DNA of 64,000 bases from Dyella flava (GTDB lineage: Bacteria > Pseudomonadota > Gammaproteobacteria > Xanthomonadales > Rhodanobacteraceae). The translations under genes were made by a program, and so were the position numbers. Positions 36,459 to 44,591 of this stretch are shown here, piece after piece (the first letter of the stretch is position 1; each line of letters starts with the position of its first letter). The DNA lies in contig NZ_JADIKE010000030.1 in assembly GCF_016904955.1 (NCBI RefSeq), positions 117,966 to 181,965 of the forward strand, given 5' to 3'. Under the pieces are notes generated by a model, which worked only from the letters and a program-made list of their open reading frames with translations, made no database searches and was not told where the DNA came from.

Positions 36459-37118
36459 ATGACGCCAGCACGCGGAGCCGGATCGCAAACCGGAGCAACC
36501 CCGGAACATGCCATGCCGATGGTCTTCGTCGTCGATGACGACATCTCGGTGCGCGAATCGCTGGAAGCGATGATCGGTTTTGCCGGGTTCGCGGTCGAAA
36601 CCTTTGCTTCTGCGCACGAATTCCTGGCGCGCCCGCCGGTGGACACACCGAACTGCCTGGTGCTGGACGTCGGTCTGCCCGATATCAGCGGGCTCGATCT
36701 GCAAGGCCTGGTCGCCGGTGAACGCCGGGACATGCCGATCATCTTCATCACCGGCCATGGCGACATCCCGATGTCGGTGCGCGCAATGAAGGCCGGCGCC
36801 GTCGAGTTTCTGACCAAGCCCTTCGATGATGAAGTGCTGCTGGAGGCGATCCGCCACGCCATCGAGCGCAGCCGCGCGACGCTGTCCGAAGGGAGCGAAC
36901 TGCGCGCCATCCAGACGCGCTATGCCTCGCTCAGCCAACGCGAGCGTGAAGTGATGGCGCTGGTGGTGTCCGGCCTGCTCAACAAGCAGGTGGGTGGCGA
37001 GCTGGGCATCAGCGAGATCACGGTCAAGGCGCATCGCGGCCAGGTGATGCGCAAGATGGGCGTCCGCTCGCTGGCCGAGCTGGTGACCATCGCCGCGCGG
37101 CTGGGTATCGGTTCCTGA
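36459..37118 (+). CDS. FixJ-family response regulator (receiver plus LuxR-type HTH)
   Basis: A 219-residue protein. The receiver (about 20-140) has DDD at 26-28, phospho-acceptor Asp70 (LVLDVGLPDISG), FITGHGDIPMSVRAMKAGAVEFLTKPF, and a C-terminal LuxR/GerE helix-turn-helix (about 150-212; LSQREREVMALVVSGLLNKQVGGELGISEITVKAHRG). This is the FixJ/TodT/StyR subfamily. GGGAG 7 nt upstream supports the ATG at 36459. It forms an operon with the PAS kinase and the single receiver. Likely targets include the two operons that carry the shared dyad, but that is inference. Confidence 0.9.
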   Translation: MTPARGAGSQTGATPEHAMPMVFVVDDDISVRESLEAMIGFAGFAVETFASAHEFLARPPVDTPNCLVLDVGLPDISGLDLQGLVAGERRDMPIIFITGHGDIPMSVRAMKAGAVEFLTKPFDDEVLLEAIRHAIERSRATLSEGSELRAIQTRYASLSQREREVMALVVSGLLNKQVGGELGISEITVKAHRGQVMRKMGVRSLAELVTIAARLGIGS

Positions 37119-37162
37119 GCAGGAACGAGCTCGCGTCCGCGCAAAAACCTCAATCTTAAGTG

Positions 37163-37270
37163 GCCGTCATTCCCGCGAAAGCGGAAGCGCTCTACAACAG
37201 CGAAGCTGGTCAACCCATTTTGCTCTTGGCCTTCACGCAAGATGGATCCCCGCTTTCGCGGGAATGACGG
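37163..37270 (+). repeat. REP-like inverted pair with a CAACAGCGAAGCTGGTCAA module
   Basis: The left arm CGTCATTCCCGCGAAAGCGG and right arm CGCTTTCGCGGGAATGACGG enclose about 65 bp. The loop contains CAACAGCGAAGCTGGTCAA, also found in the elements at 53787 and (one base different) 63404, and TTTTGCTCTTGGCC, which resembles the loop of other copies. Confidence 0.8.
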
Positions 37271-37299
37271 TCCGGAAAATGTGGGAATGCCTCAGATCC

Positions 37300-37336
37300 C
37301 ACCAATACCAAGGTATCGCCGATACCTTCGTGCAAT
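37300..37336 (+). promoter_or_regulatory. Operator-like dyad upstream of the efflux operon (copy 2 of 2)
   Basis: Arms CCAAGGTAT and ATACCTTCG (one mismatch in nine) flank the 5-bp spacer CGCCG (37308-37330). Over 37 bp this element differs from the reverse complement of 32852-32888 at only a few positions. It ends 35 bp before the ATG at 37372, so a bound regulator would sit at or next to the promoter. Confidence 0.7.
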
Positions 37337-37371
37337 AGAGCACCACGGCGCCGGCGCCTATCGTTGCTCGC

Positions 37372-39426
37372 ATGAGCCACTTACTCTCCCCACGCCGAAG
37401 CGCATGCTTCAACAAGCTCACGTTCGCCACCGGCAACGTCGCAGCCATCTTCCTCGCGCTTTACATCGCGTTTGCGCGCAACCTGGAGCGGCCCTATTGG
37501 GCCATGTTCTCCGTCTTCATCGTCGCCAAGCCACTCGCCGGCGCGGTTCGATCCAAGGCGGTGTTCCGCCTGGTCGGCACGCTGGTGGGCGCGAGCGTGG
37601 CGGTGTTCCTGGTCCCGCCGCTGGTCCAGTCACCTGAATTGCTGTGTGCCGCGATGGCGGTGTGGGTAGGCCTTTGCGTATGCGTGGCGGTGCTGGATCG
37701 AACCCCGCGCAACTACGTACCGACGTTGGCGGGATACACCGTCGCGATCATTGCCTTTTCGGTGGTCTACAACCCGGTCACGGTGTTCGACACCGCCGTG
37801 TCGCGTGTGGAGGAAATCTCGCTAGGCATCGTATGCGCCGCGCTGATCCATTCGCTGTTCTTTCCGCGCAATACCGCCGATGAGCTCAACGATCGGCTGG
37901 ACACGGCGATCACCGCGATCACCGCCTGGATTGACGCTGCCATCCGTGAACCGAACAAGGCGGATAACGCCGCGGCCGCGCAGCGTTTGACGCAGCTCAT
38001 GACCAACCTCCACACCGCCTATACGTACATTCCCTACGAAACATCGAATGTGCGTCGCTCAACCCAGCTGGTTCGCACCTTGCAGAATCGCCTGGCGCTG
38101 CTGCTGCCGTTGTTCTCGAACGTGCAGGCGGGACTGGCCGAACTCACCGCCGCGGATGGCATCAACGCATCCGTGCAAGCGCACATGGAGCGCGCTGCGG
38201 ACATCGCCCGCAGGATGGGCGCGGCGCGTTCTGCGGCGGATCTGCCGGGACCGATCGCCACGAGCCAGCTTGCGTTCGCCGGCGCGGGGTGGGCAGGTCA
38301 GGTCGAACAAGCCACCCTCGTCAACCTGGTTGAGCTGTTGAACGCACTGCGCGATTGCCGGCTTCTGGCTTATGCCATCAACGGCAAGCGCATCAGCTTC
38401 GATGCGCAACTGGAACGTGACATCAAAGCGTCCGCAGGGCATCCCTTCCACGTTGATCGCGGACTTGCCCTCCAGTCCGGCCTTGCCGTGGCGGCTGCGA
38501 TCCTCATCGCTTGCGCCGTCTGGATCGGTGCAGCCTGGCCGGAAGGTGGCGTGGCGGTGCAGTTTGCGGCCATTGGATGTTCGTTGTTCGCCTCGATGGA
38601 TAACCCGGCCAAACTGATTCGTTCGGCGATCTTCGGCATCGTCGTCGCCTTGCCCATCGGCGCGGTGTTCGAGTTTGCCGTGCTGCCCCGCATCGATGGG
38701 TTTGTCAGCCTGGCGCTGGTACTCGCACCCATGCTCCTGCTGTTTAGCTACATGCAGACCATTCCCAAGCTCGAAGGCGCTGCGCTGGTCCTGGCCATCA
38801 CTTTCTCCGGATCGCTGGCGCTGCAGCAGTCTTACACCTCCGACTTTGCCAGTTTCTTGAACGTCAACTCGGCGGAGATCGCCGGGCTGTTGATGGCGGT
38901 CGTGGTGAACGTGGTCTTCAGAACCATCGATCCGATCCGGCACGCGCTGCGGATCTCGCGCAAAGGATGGAAGGAAGTCGGCGCGCTGGCCCGGCGCCGT
39001 CAGCTACCGGACCTGCGCACCTGGACCATGCAGATGTTCGATCGCCATGGAATGGTTACCGCGCGTGTGTCGACCCATCAGGCTGTGGATCGCCGCGTGT
39101 CGGCCAGCATGGACGGACTGAAGGATCTGCGGGTAGGCCTCGACGTTGCCGCGTTGATCACGCTGAGCAACACGTCCGACGAAAGCGAGCGCCGCGCGCT
39201 GAACAACGTGCTGGACGCGGTAGCGGACGTGTATGACGCGAAAGCCGCCGGTGCCAGCTCGGATCACCACGAAAAACTCGTGACATCCATCGACGATGGA
39301 TTGGCCCAGCTTTCGTCCCGCGCGACGGATAACAGCGCGCTCAAGGGTATTACCGCATTGGTCGGACTCAGGCTCGATCTGGGTTCGGAAGTCGAATTAC
39401 ATCCTGCCGGAGCATTAATCGTATGA
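37372..39426 (+). CDS. FUSC/AaeB-like aromatic acid efflux protein
   Basis: A 684-residue inner membrane protein with two hydrophobic bundles. The first (about residues 20-165) starts FATGNVAAIFLALYIAF and has RPYWAMFSVFIVAKP and GTLVGASVAVFLVPPLV. The second is at about 365-520, with a long soluble stretch between them and another at the C-terminus. This is the AaeB/FUSC/aluminium-resistance-like layout. It should export hydroxylated aromatic acids, solvents or similar compounds together with the following genes. The stop overlaps the small AaeX-like gene (ATGA). The dyad at 37300-37336 probably controls the operon. Confidence 0.85.
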   Translation: MSHLLSPRRSACFNKLTFATGNVAAIFLALYIAFARNLERPYWAMFSVFIVAKPLAGAVRSKAVFRLVGTLVGASVAVFLVPPLVQSPELLCAAMAVWVGLCVCVAVLDRTPRNYVPTLAGYTVAIIAFSVVYNPVTVFDTAVSRVEEISLGIVCAALIHSLFFPRNTADELNDRLDTAITAITAWIDAAIREPNKADNAAAAQRLTQLMTNLHTAYTYIPYETSNVRRSTQLVRTLQNRLALLLPLFSNVQAGLAELTAADGINASVQAHMERAADIARRMGAARSAADLPGPIATSQLAFAGAGWAGQVEQATLVNLVELLNALRDCRLLAYAINGKRISFDAQLERDIKASAGHPFHVDRGLALQSGLAVAAAILIACAVWIGAAWPEGGVAVQFAAIGCSLFASMDNPAKLIRSAIFGIVVALPIGAVFEFAVLPRIDGFVSLALVLAPMLLLFSYMQTIPKLEGAALVLAITFSGSLALQQSYTSDFASFLNVNSAEIAGLLMAVVVNVVFRTIDPIRHALRISRKGWKEVGALARRRQLPDLRTWTMQMFDRHGMVTARVSTHQAVDRRVSASMDGLKDLRVGLDVAALITLSNTSDESERRALNNVLDAVADVYDAKAAGASSDHHEKLVTSIDDGLAQLSSRATDNSALKGITALVGLRLDLGSEVELHPAGALIV

Positions 39427-39632
39427 AAGGTGAAATCAATATCGGAGGCGTCTTCCTCCCATGCCTGCTGATGATCGCAGTCGGCGCATTCATCGTCACG
39501 GCCATCCTCAAGAAGGTGCTGCGCCGGGTGGAGTTCTACCGCTTCGTATGGCACTCGGGTTTGTTTGATGTTGCCTTGTACGCACTGGCGATGTGGAGCG
39601 TCGCGATCATCACCTCGTCCATCACACCTTAA
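39423..39632 (+). CDS. DUF1656/AaeX-like small membrane protein
   Basis: A 69-residue protein with two helices (about 10-30 and 48-66) and the family pattern EINIGGVFLPCLLM at the N-terminus and FYRFVWHSGLFDVALY in the middle. Genes of this family almost always sit between an AaeB-like and an AaeA-like gene, as here. Its role in the efflux complex is not known. Start overlaps the preceding stop, and the next gene is 15 bp away. Confidence 0.9.
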   Translation: MKGEINIGGVFLPCLLMIAVGAFIVTAILKKVLRRVEFYRFVWHSGLFDVALYALAMWSVAIITSSITP

Positions 39633-39647
39633 GAGAGGCCATTCTTT

Positions 39648-40541
39648 ATGTTTGCGATCATGAAAAAAATAGGTGCGGTGGCGGTGACCATCGTGACGGT
39701 GGCGGCCGCTGCCATGGCCGGCCGCTGGTTGTGGATTCACTACAACGTCGAACCGTGGACCCGTGACGGCCGCGTGCGTGCCGATGTGGTGCTGGTCAGC
39801 TCCGATGTGGATGGCCTGGTGACCCATCTTATGGTGAAAGACGGTCAGGTTGTTCACGTCGGCGATGTGCTGTTTGTCATCGATCGGCCACGCTATGAGC
39901 TGGCGCTGGACCAGGCGAAAGCAGAAGTCGCCCTGGTGCAGGCCAATCTCGGCCAGGCCGAACGTGATGCCCGCCGCGATGAATCCCTGGGCACGCTGGT
40001 GACGGTCGAACAAACCGAACAGGATCGGTCCAAGGCCGATCAGTTGCGGGCACAGCTCAATGCGGCGAAGTCGCAGCGCGATCTTGCCGAGTTGAATCTG
40101 CAACGGACCACCGTCAAGGCCACCGTCAACGGCGTTGTCACCAACCTGGAGCTGCAAGAAGGCGACTACGCCAGCGTCGGCCATCAGGCGATGGCCTTGC
40201 TCAATACCGACTCGATCTACGTCGACGGTTATTTCGAAGAAACCAAGCTTCCCGCGATTCAGGTGGGCGATCGCGCGACCGTGCATCTGATGGGCGTGAA
40301 AAAGAACTTCACCGGACGCGTGGAAGACATCGACGCGGGTATCGCCGATCGCGAACGCGACAGCAGTCCCAACTCGCTCGCCAACGTCAATCCGACTTTC
40401 AGCTGGGTTCGGCTCGCGCAGCGCATTCCGGTGCGCATCAAGCTCGACCCCGCACCCGAAGGCATCCGACTGATTTCCGGCCGCACGGCGACGGTTTCCA
40501 TCGATGTCCCACAAAGCCGCCGTCAGGAAGGAGCCATCTAA
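39648..40541 (+). CDS. HlyD/AaeA-like periplasmic adaptor (membrane fusion) protein
   Basis: A 297-residue adaptor. One N-terminal membrane helix (about 6-26) is followed by YNVEPWTRDGRVRADVV, a lipoyl-like half (DVDGLVTHLMVKDGQVVHVGDVLFVID), an alpha-hairpin (about 85-150) and the second lipoyl half (VNGVVTNLELQEGDYAS). A beta-barrel follows (VDGYFEETKLPAIQVGDRATVHL). It bridges the FUSC-type inner membrane protein and the outer membrane channel. Stop and next start overlap (TAATG). Confidence 0.9.
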   Translation: MFAIMKKIGAVAVTIVTVAAAAMAGRWLWIHYNVEPWTRDGRVRADVVLVSSDVDGLVTHLMVKDGQVVHVGDVLFVIDRPRYELALDQAKAEVALVQANLGQAERDARRDESLGTLVTVEQTEQDRSKADQLRAQLNAAKSQRDLAELNLQRTTVKATVNGVVTNLELQEGDYASVGHQAMALLNTDSIYVDGYFEETKLPAIQVGDRATVHLMGVKKNFTGRVEDIDAGIADRERDSSPNSLANVNPTFSWVRLAQRIPVRIKLDPAPEGIRLISGRTATVSIDVPQSRRQEGAI

Positions 40542-41971
40542 TGAACAAGATCAATGTCTTCCGCCGACTCATCGGTCCCATGCTCATGACGGCCGCCTTG
40601 ACCGCCTGCACCGTCGGGCCGGATTACAAAGTGCCGTCATCGGCAGCGTTCAATACCCCTGCCGCCCAAGGCAGCTTCGTATCGGGCAACAACGCCGCGT
40701 TGTCCTCGGACCAGTTGCCGTCCCAGTGGTGGCACATGTACGACGACCCCAAGCTTGATGCGTACATTGCCCAGGCACTCAAGGCGAATACCGACCTGCG
40801 CGTGGCCCAGGCCAACCTGGAACGCAGCTATGCCGAGCTCAAAAGCGTGCGTACGGAGAAGCAACCGAGCGTGTCGTTCAATGGGCAGCTGGAATACACG
40901 CAGGAGTCGGGCGAACAATACCTGCAACCCGTGCGGCCGCCGGTCGCGACCGACTATCAGGCCGGCCTTACCGTTGGTTACGATCTCGATCTGTTCGGTG
41001 GCATTCGTCGCGGCATCGAAGCGTCCACCGCCGACAGCCAGGCCGTGCTTGCAGCGCGCGATCTGGTCAGGGTCAATGTCGTGGCGGAAACCACGCGCGC
41101 CTATGTCGACGCTTGCGGTTACGGGCTGGAACTGCAGGCCGCGAAAAATACGCTGGCCTTGCAGCAGCAAAGCCTGGCGCTGACGAGCCAGCTGATGCAG
41201 GGCGGCCGCGCCATGGATGTCGATGTAACCCGCTCGCGCCAGCTGGTGGATCAAACCCGGGAAAGCGTTCCGGCACTGCAAGCTGCGCAGCGCAATGCCT
41301 TGTATCGGCTGGCCACCCTGATGGGCAAGCCGCCCGCGGACTATGCGGCGGATCTTGAGCAGTGCACCGCACCGCCGCGACTGACCAGGCCGTTGCCCAT
41401 CGGTGACGGCACCGCGATGCTCAAGCGCCGCCCCGACATCCGCGAGGCCGAGCGTCAGCTGGCGGCCGCCACCGCCAACATCGGTGTCGCCACTGCCGCG
41501 CTGTATCCGGACGTCGCCATCGGCGCTTCAGCCGGCTCTGCCGGCTCGGCAGCGGATGGCTTCAGCGCGCCCACCAATTTCTGGGGTCTCGGTCTGGTCG
41601 TCAATTGGCAGATCAATCGCAATGCCGCCCGCGCCAGGATCGGCGCAGCGCAGGCGACCGCCAAGGGCGCGTTGGCCAATTTCGATGGCGTAGTGCTGGG
41701 CGCGTTGCAGGACACCGAATCATCCTTGAACGTGTACACGCATGATCTGCAGCGCGAAGCGAGTGCCCAGGCATCACGCGACGATGCAGCGCAAGCAGAG
41801 CAGGAAACCGAGCGTCTGTTTGCCGGTGGGCGGGCGACATCGCTGGAACTGGTGGATGCGCAACGCACCTTGGCGTCAGCCGAGCTTTCCCTGGCACAAG
41901 TGAAGGTGGCGATCTCGGATGATCAGACCAATGTGTTTCTCGCGCTAGGCGGCGGTTGGGAGAACCGGTGA
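40541..41971 (+). CDS. NodT-family outer membrane efflux lipoprotein
   Basis: A 476-residue TolC-like channel of the RND outer-membrane-factor (NodT) family. The lipobox LTAC with Cys23 after a hydrophobic leader indicates a lipoprotein, followed by the typical TVGPDYKVP. Two related halves with long helices follow (ANTDLRVAQANLERSYAEL and RRPDIREAERQLAAATANIGVATAALYPDV). It completes a four-gene tripartite efflux operon (37372-41971). No clear terminator follows at once. A repeat region begins within about 35 bp. Confidence 0.9.
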   Translation: MNKINVFRRLIGPMLMTAALTACTVGPDYKVPSSAAFNTPAAQGSFVSGNNAALSSDQLPSQWWHMYDDPKLDAYIAQALKANTDLRVAQANLERSYAELKSVRTEKQPSVSFNGQLEYTQESGEQYLQPVRPPVATDYQAGLTVGYDLDLFGGIRRGIEASTADSQAVLAARDLVRVNVVAETTRAYVDACGYGLELQAAKNTLALQQQSLALTSQLMQGGRAMDVDVTRSRQLVDQTRESVPALQAAQRNALYRLATLMGKPPADYAADLEQCTAPPRLTRPLPIGDGTAMLKRRPDIREAERQLAAATANIGVATAALYPDVAIGASAGSAGSAADGFSAPTNFWGLGLVVNWQINRNAARARIGAAQATAKGALANFDGVVLGALQDTESSLNVYTHDLQREASAQASRDDAAQAEQETERLFAGGRATSLELVDAQRTLASAELSLAQVKVAISDDQTNVFLALGGGWENR

Positions 41972-42004
41972 TTGACTGTCGAGAGCGGCAACGGCGTTAC
42001 GCGT

Positions 42005-42274
42005 ACAGCAAGTGTCATCAAAATCCTACATGACACCTGCAACCGCACTCGATAAAGTGGTCGGGTCATCAACGCAGTTCGCGGAACAGCCAACGCCGAT
42101 GACCCAGGCAGCAATGCTTGGAGAGACGCGGATCGTGGGAGTTAGCACCTCCCACGACCCGCTAAATCACAAACAACTGACAAGAGAGTTGCTCATGATC
42201 TCCCAACATCATACGGCACTGCCGTGCCCCCGGATTGCAACGATCCAACCCCGGCACCCACCTTGAACCTCGAC
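42005..42274 (+). repeat. 270-bp dispersed repeat, copy 1 (direct orientation with 63730-63999)
   Basis: The sequence from ACAGCAAGTGTCATCAAAAT to about AACCTCGAC matches 63730-63999 over its whole length with scattered substitutions and a few small indels. The two copies have the same orientation and lie 21.7 kb apart. The unit includes about 190 bp of apparently non-coding leader and the first ~27 codons of a small gene. Confidence 0.85.
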
Positions 42275-42463
42275 AGCACGCTCCCACCGCGGAGTTTGGG
42301 TCGGGAAATGCGGCAAATCCCCACATCCAGGCAGGCTGACATTGCGCTAGCCGTGTCGGTAGTGGACAACGTCTTCACATCCCATCGCACTGGCAACCGC
42401 AACGGCCTGCGCGCCGCCCCTCACTTCCTGCATCACCGCGTCGACACGCACACCCCAGCGTAG
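42195..42463 (+). pseudogene. Frameshifted copy of the small gene that starts at 63919
   Basis: The ATG at 42195 starts ISQHHTALPCP, but one base is missing near 42229 compared with the copy at 63919 (a C-run of five instead of six pyrimidines). Restoring the base joins it to PDCNDPTPAPTLNLDST and on to a frame that ends in GLRAAPHFLHHRVDTHTPA at 42463. I infer a small gene of about 88 codons that is broken here. The family is not recognised. Confidence 0.55.
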
Positions 42464-42531
42464 GGTGGATTAGCGTGTACGTATGAGGGCGGCCATGCTG
42501 GCGCGCTGAGGTAGGACAGTGCGCCATTTCC

Positions 42532-42565
42532 GGCACGTTGGCAGGAAACAACGTGCCGTTTTTTT
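42532..42565 (+). terminator. Rho-independent terminator-like hairpin in tandem unit 1
   Basis: Arms GGCACGTTG (42532-42540) and CAACGTGCC (42549-42557) are perfect, with an 8-nt loop, and are followed by G and seven T (42559-42565). It lies about 70 bp after the stop of the broken small gene and would end plus-strand transcripts. Confidence 0.75.
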
Positions 42566-42690
42566 CGCAACAACAAACCGCTACGCACGCGATGCGAAGA
42601 CGCGTAGGTTGGGTTAGCTCCGCGTAACCCAACGGAACTCCATCGAAGCGACAACCATCGTTGGGTTACGCTGCGCTAACCCAACCTACG

Positions 42691-42816
42691 ATGCTGTTGG
42701 TAGAAGGCAGCCGGCCGCACACGGCCTTTACCTCCCATCACACCGGCGAACGCAACGGCCTGCGTGCCGCCATTCACTTCCTGCATCACCACGTCGACAC
42801 GCACACCCCAGCGTAG
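42691..42816 (+). CDS. 41-residue frame from a duplicated gene 3' end (tandem unit 1 to 2)
   Basis: The frame MLLVEGSRPHTAFTSHHTG ... THTPA is open from an ATG next to the TAACCCAAC hairpin. Its last ~25 residues match the end of the broken gene at 42195-42463. An equivalent intact frame recurs at 43044-43169. No good ribosome site is visible, so it may be only a by-product of the duplication. Confidence 0.2.
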   Translation: MLLVEGSRPHTAFTSHHTGERNGLRAAIHFLHHHVDTHTPA

Positions 42817-42885
42817 GGTGGATTCGCGTGTACGTATGAGGGCAGCCATGCTGGCTCGCTGAGGGAAGGACAGTGCGCCATTTCC

Positions 42886-42918
42886 GGCACGTTGGCGGGA
42901 AACAACGTGCCGTTTTTT
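42886..42918 (+). terminator. Rho-independent terminator-like hairpin in tandem unit 2
   Basis: Arms GGCACGTTG (42886-42894) and CAACGTGCC (42903-42911) are perfect and followed by G and six T. It is the same structure as at 42532, one repeat period later. The third unit has a degraded version near 43237. Confidence 0.72.
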
Positions 42919-43043
42919 CGCAACAACAAACCGCTACGCACGCGGTGCGAAGACGCGTAGGTTGGGTTAGCTCCGCGTAACCCAACGGAACTCCATCGAA
43001 GCGACAACCATCGTTGGGTTACGCGGAGCTTACCCAACCTACG

Positions 43044-43169
43044 ATGCTGTTGGTGGAAGGCAGCCGGCCGCACACGGCCTTTACCTCCCATCACACCGGC
43101 GAACGCAACGGCCTGCGCGCCGCCCCTCACTTCCTGCATCACCACGTCGACACGCACACCCCAACGTAG
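43044..43169 (+). CDS. 41-residue frame from a duplicated gene 3' end (tandem unit 2 to 3)
   Basis: The same frame as 42691-42816, one period later, also intact for 41 codons (starting MLLVEGSRPHTAF and ending HTPT-stop). That both copies stay open despite substitutions is mildly suggestive, but the copies are so alike that this may just reflect recent duplication. No ribosome site seen. Confidence 0.2.
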   Translation: MLLVEGSRPHTAFTSHHTGERNGLRAAPHFLHHHVDTHTPT

Positions 43170-43617
43170 GTGATTCACGTATACGTATGAGGGCGGCCAT
43201 GTAGGCGCGCTGAGGCAGGGCAGTGCGTCATTTCCGGCACTTTGCGTGACAACAAGGTGTCGCTTTCTTGGTGGTGAGATAAGGCGCGCCGTCAGCAAGT
43301 CTCAAGAGGCAAAGTGCGCTGCGTGAAGATTGGGTTGGCGCAACGTTATCTACACATCGATCTTGATAAGTTGGTACGCATTGCCTGCGCTGTGCGGGAA
43401 ATGAACATTCCCATCAAACAATAATGAAACACTTACGCTGTATAACAACCGAGGCCATAAGTCGCTTCGTGTTGTGCAAGATGAATGAAGCATTTCGTCA
43501 TGCTGACGGCATCACCCAATCACCATCCGATGGGTTTGATCCGGTGATTCGGCGATCCTTCAATAGGGTCGCGCTATGTCGCGAACTAACTTGCCTTAGC
43601 CGGCAAGGGGCCGAAAA

Positions 43618-43947
43618 ATGGGCGTTGTAGAGCAGATTAATCGATGCATCGATGCAGGGAGCTATGCGGAAGCGTTTCGCCTTGCTTCGGTGGCCATGGC
43701 TGAGTCCGGCGGTGATCCGCGAATCATGGAGTCCATGCTCCATCTCACTGCAAATCTCAGGTCCATCTGCATGTATATGGCCTGCAAGAGGATGGATGGC
43801 GGGGCCAAGTACCTCGCCCTGGAGGCTCTGCTGCGCGAAGCGAGCGCTGTAACTGGCCAAGATATGTATGGTCGAATAGTCCGGGAGCGACAGGGCGCTG
43901 CGCAGAAGACGGCGTTTCTAGAAAAGTCCGCTTCCGATCTGAAGTAA
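43618..43947 (+). CDS. Small soluble protein of unknown function
   Basis: A 109-residue protein, MGVVEQINRCIDAGSYAEAFRL..., mostly alpha-helical by eye, with no signal peptide or membrane segment. The first part resembles a TPR-like helix pair (IDAGSYAEAFRLASVAMAESGGD). AAGGGG 8-13 nt upstream supports the ATG. It stands alone between the tandem repeats and a convergent SnoaL-like gene. Codon use looks less GC-biased than in region 1, so it may be horizontally acquired. I cannot name a family. Confidence 0.6.
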   Translation: MGVVEQINRCIDAGSYAEAFRLASVAMAESGGDPRIMESMLHLTANLRSICMYMACKRMDGGAKYLALEALLREASAVTGQDMYGRIVRERQGAAQKTAFLEKSASDLK

Positions 43948-44087
43948 GCATCCGTCGGCGCGTGGATATTTGGTGAATCGTTGCTCCATGACGGTGGCGT
44001 GGCAGTCATTGATTGAACCACGCCATTGCTTTTCCGTATCTGCGTGGTGATTTGTGAAGGCTGCGCGAAAAAAATGCTTAGGGTAAG

Positions 44088-44102
44088 TTTCCAATTTGGA
44101 AA
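44088..44102. other. Perfect 15-bp palindrome between convergent genes
   Basis: TTTCCAATTTGGAAA is symmetrical around its central T. It lies between the 3' ends of the genes at 43618 (+) and 44145 (-). Its role is unknown. It has no T-run typical of a terminator. Confidence 0.5.
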
Positions 44103-44144
44103 AGTACGCTGCCCTCTTTTGCTCAGCGAAAGCCTCTGACTCTG

Positions 44145-44510
44145 TCACGTGGGATTGCCGTCGAGAAAGACATAGAGCGCAGCGATCTTCCCATCGCGAA
44201 CGATGATCACATCCAGGCCCGTGTAGTCAGGTGATTCACCGCGCGGACCAGAACCCCACGTCAACCGACCGGCATTGTGAAGTACCTGCGGTTTGCCGTG
44301 CGGCGTGTATACGAAGTGCGGGTGCGTGGCGCGCAGGTTGCCGGCAAATTTATCGAGCGCATCGTGTCCGACGAATGCGCCGGGTGGCGTGTAAACCACG
44401 CAATCTTCGGTGTAGAGCTCCTTGATGGCCGCGCGGCGACGCGTTGCATCACCCTCGCCGAACACCTCTTGCAGATTGCGATGCAGCAGTTCATCGATAC
44501 GATGATTCAT
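44145..44510 (-). CDS. SnoaL-like / NTF2-fold protein
   Basis: A 121-residue single-domain protein of the NTF2-like superfamily (SnoaL/ketosteroid isomerase type). It has RNLQEVFGEGDATRRRAAIKELYTEDCVVYTPPGAFVGHDAL, the usual helix pair followed by the YTEDxxxxxPxG strand region, and DVIIVRDGKIAALYVFLDG at the end. The start at 44510 is supported by AAGGAG about 9 nt upstream. It lies downstream of the DoxX gene on the same strand (81-bp gap). A LysR gene is transcribed divergently from the DoxX gene and probably controls both. Confidence 0.82.
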   Translation of the reverse strand: MNHRIDELLHRNLQEVFGEGDATRRRAAIKELYTEDCVVYTPPGAFVGHDALDKFAGNLRATHPHFVYTPHGKPQVLHNAGRLTWGSGPRGESPDYTGLDVIIVRDGKIAALYVFLDGNPT

Positions 44511-44591
44511 GACACTTCTCCTTGGGGTGCAATGCCCTGAAGGCATCGGCCTGTCGCGGCCGGAGCGGCCATCGCCGCTCCGGCCGACAGC

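Larger units (their letters stand above)
42390..43240 (+). repeat. Three tandem copies of a 353-bp unit
   Basis: The marker AACGGCCTGC occurs at 42401, 42754 and 43107, exactly 353 bp apart. Each unit carries the 3' end of the broken small gene (the HFLHH(R/H)VDTHTPA segment). The first two have a terminator-like hairpin and the GTTGGGTTA...TAACCCAAC hairpins, and the third is shorter and more diverged. The stretch 42464-43617 otherwise has no gene I would support apart from two 41-codon frames. Confidence 0.85.

Noticed and set aside
42390..43240. CRISPR-like array
   Set aside because: The repeat unit is 353 bp and contains coding and terminator segments. It has no 23-47 bp repeat with unique spacers and no cas gene is near.
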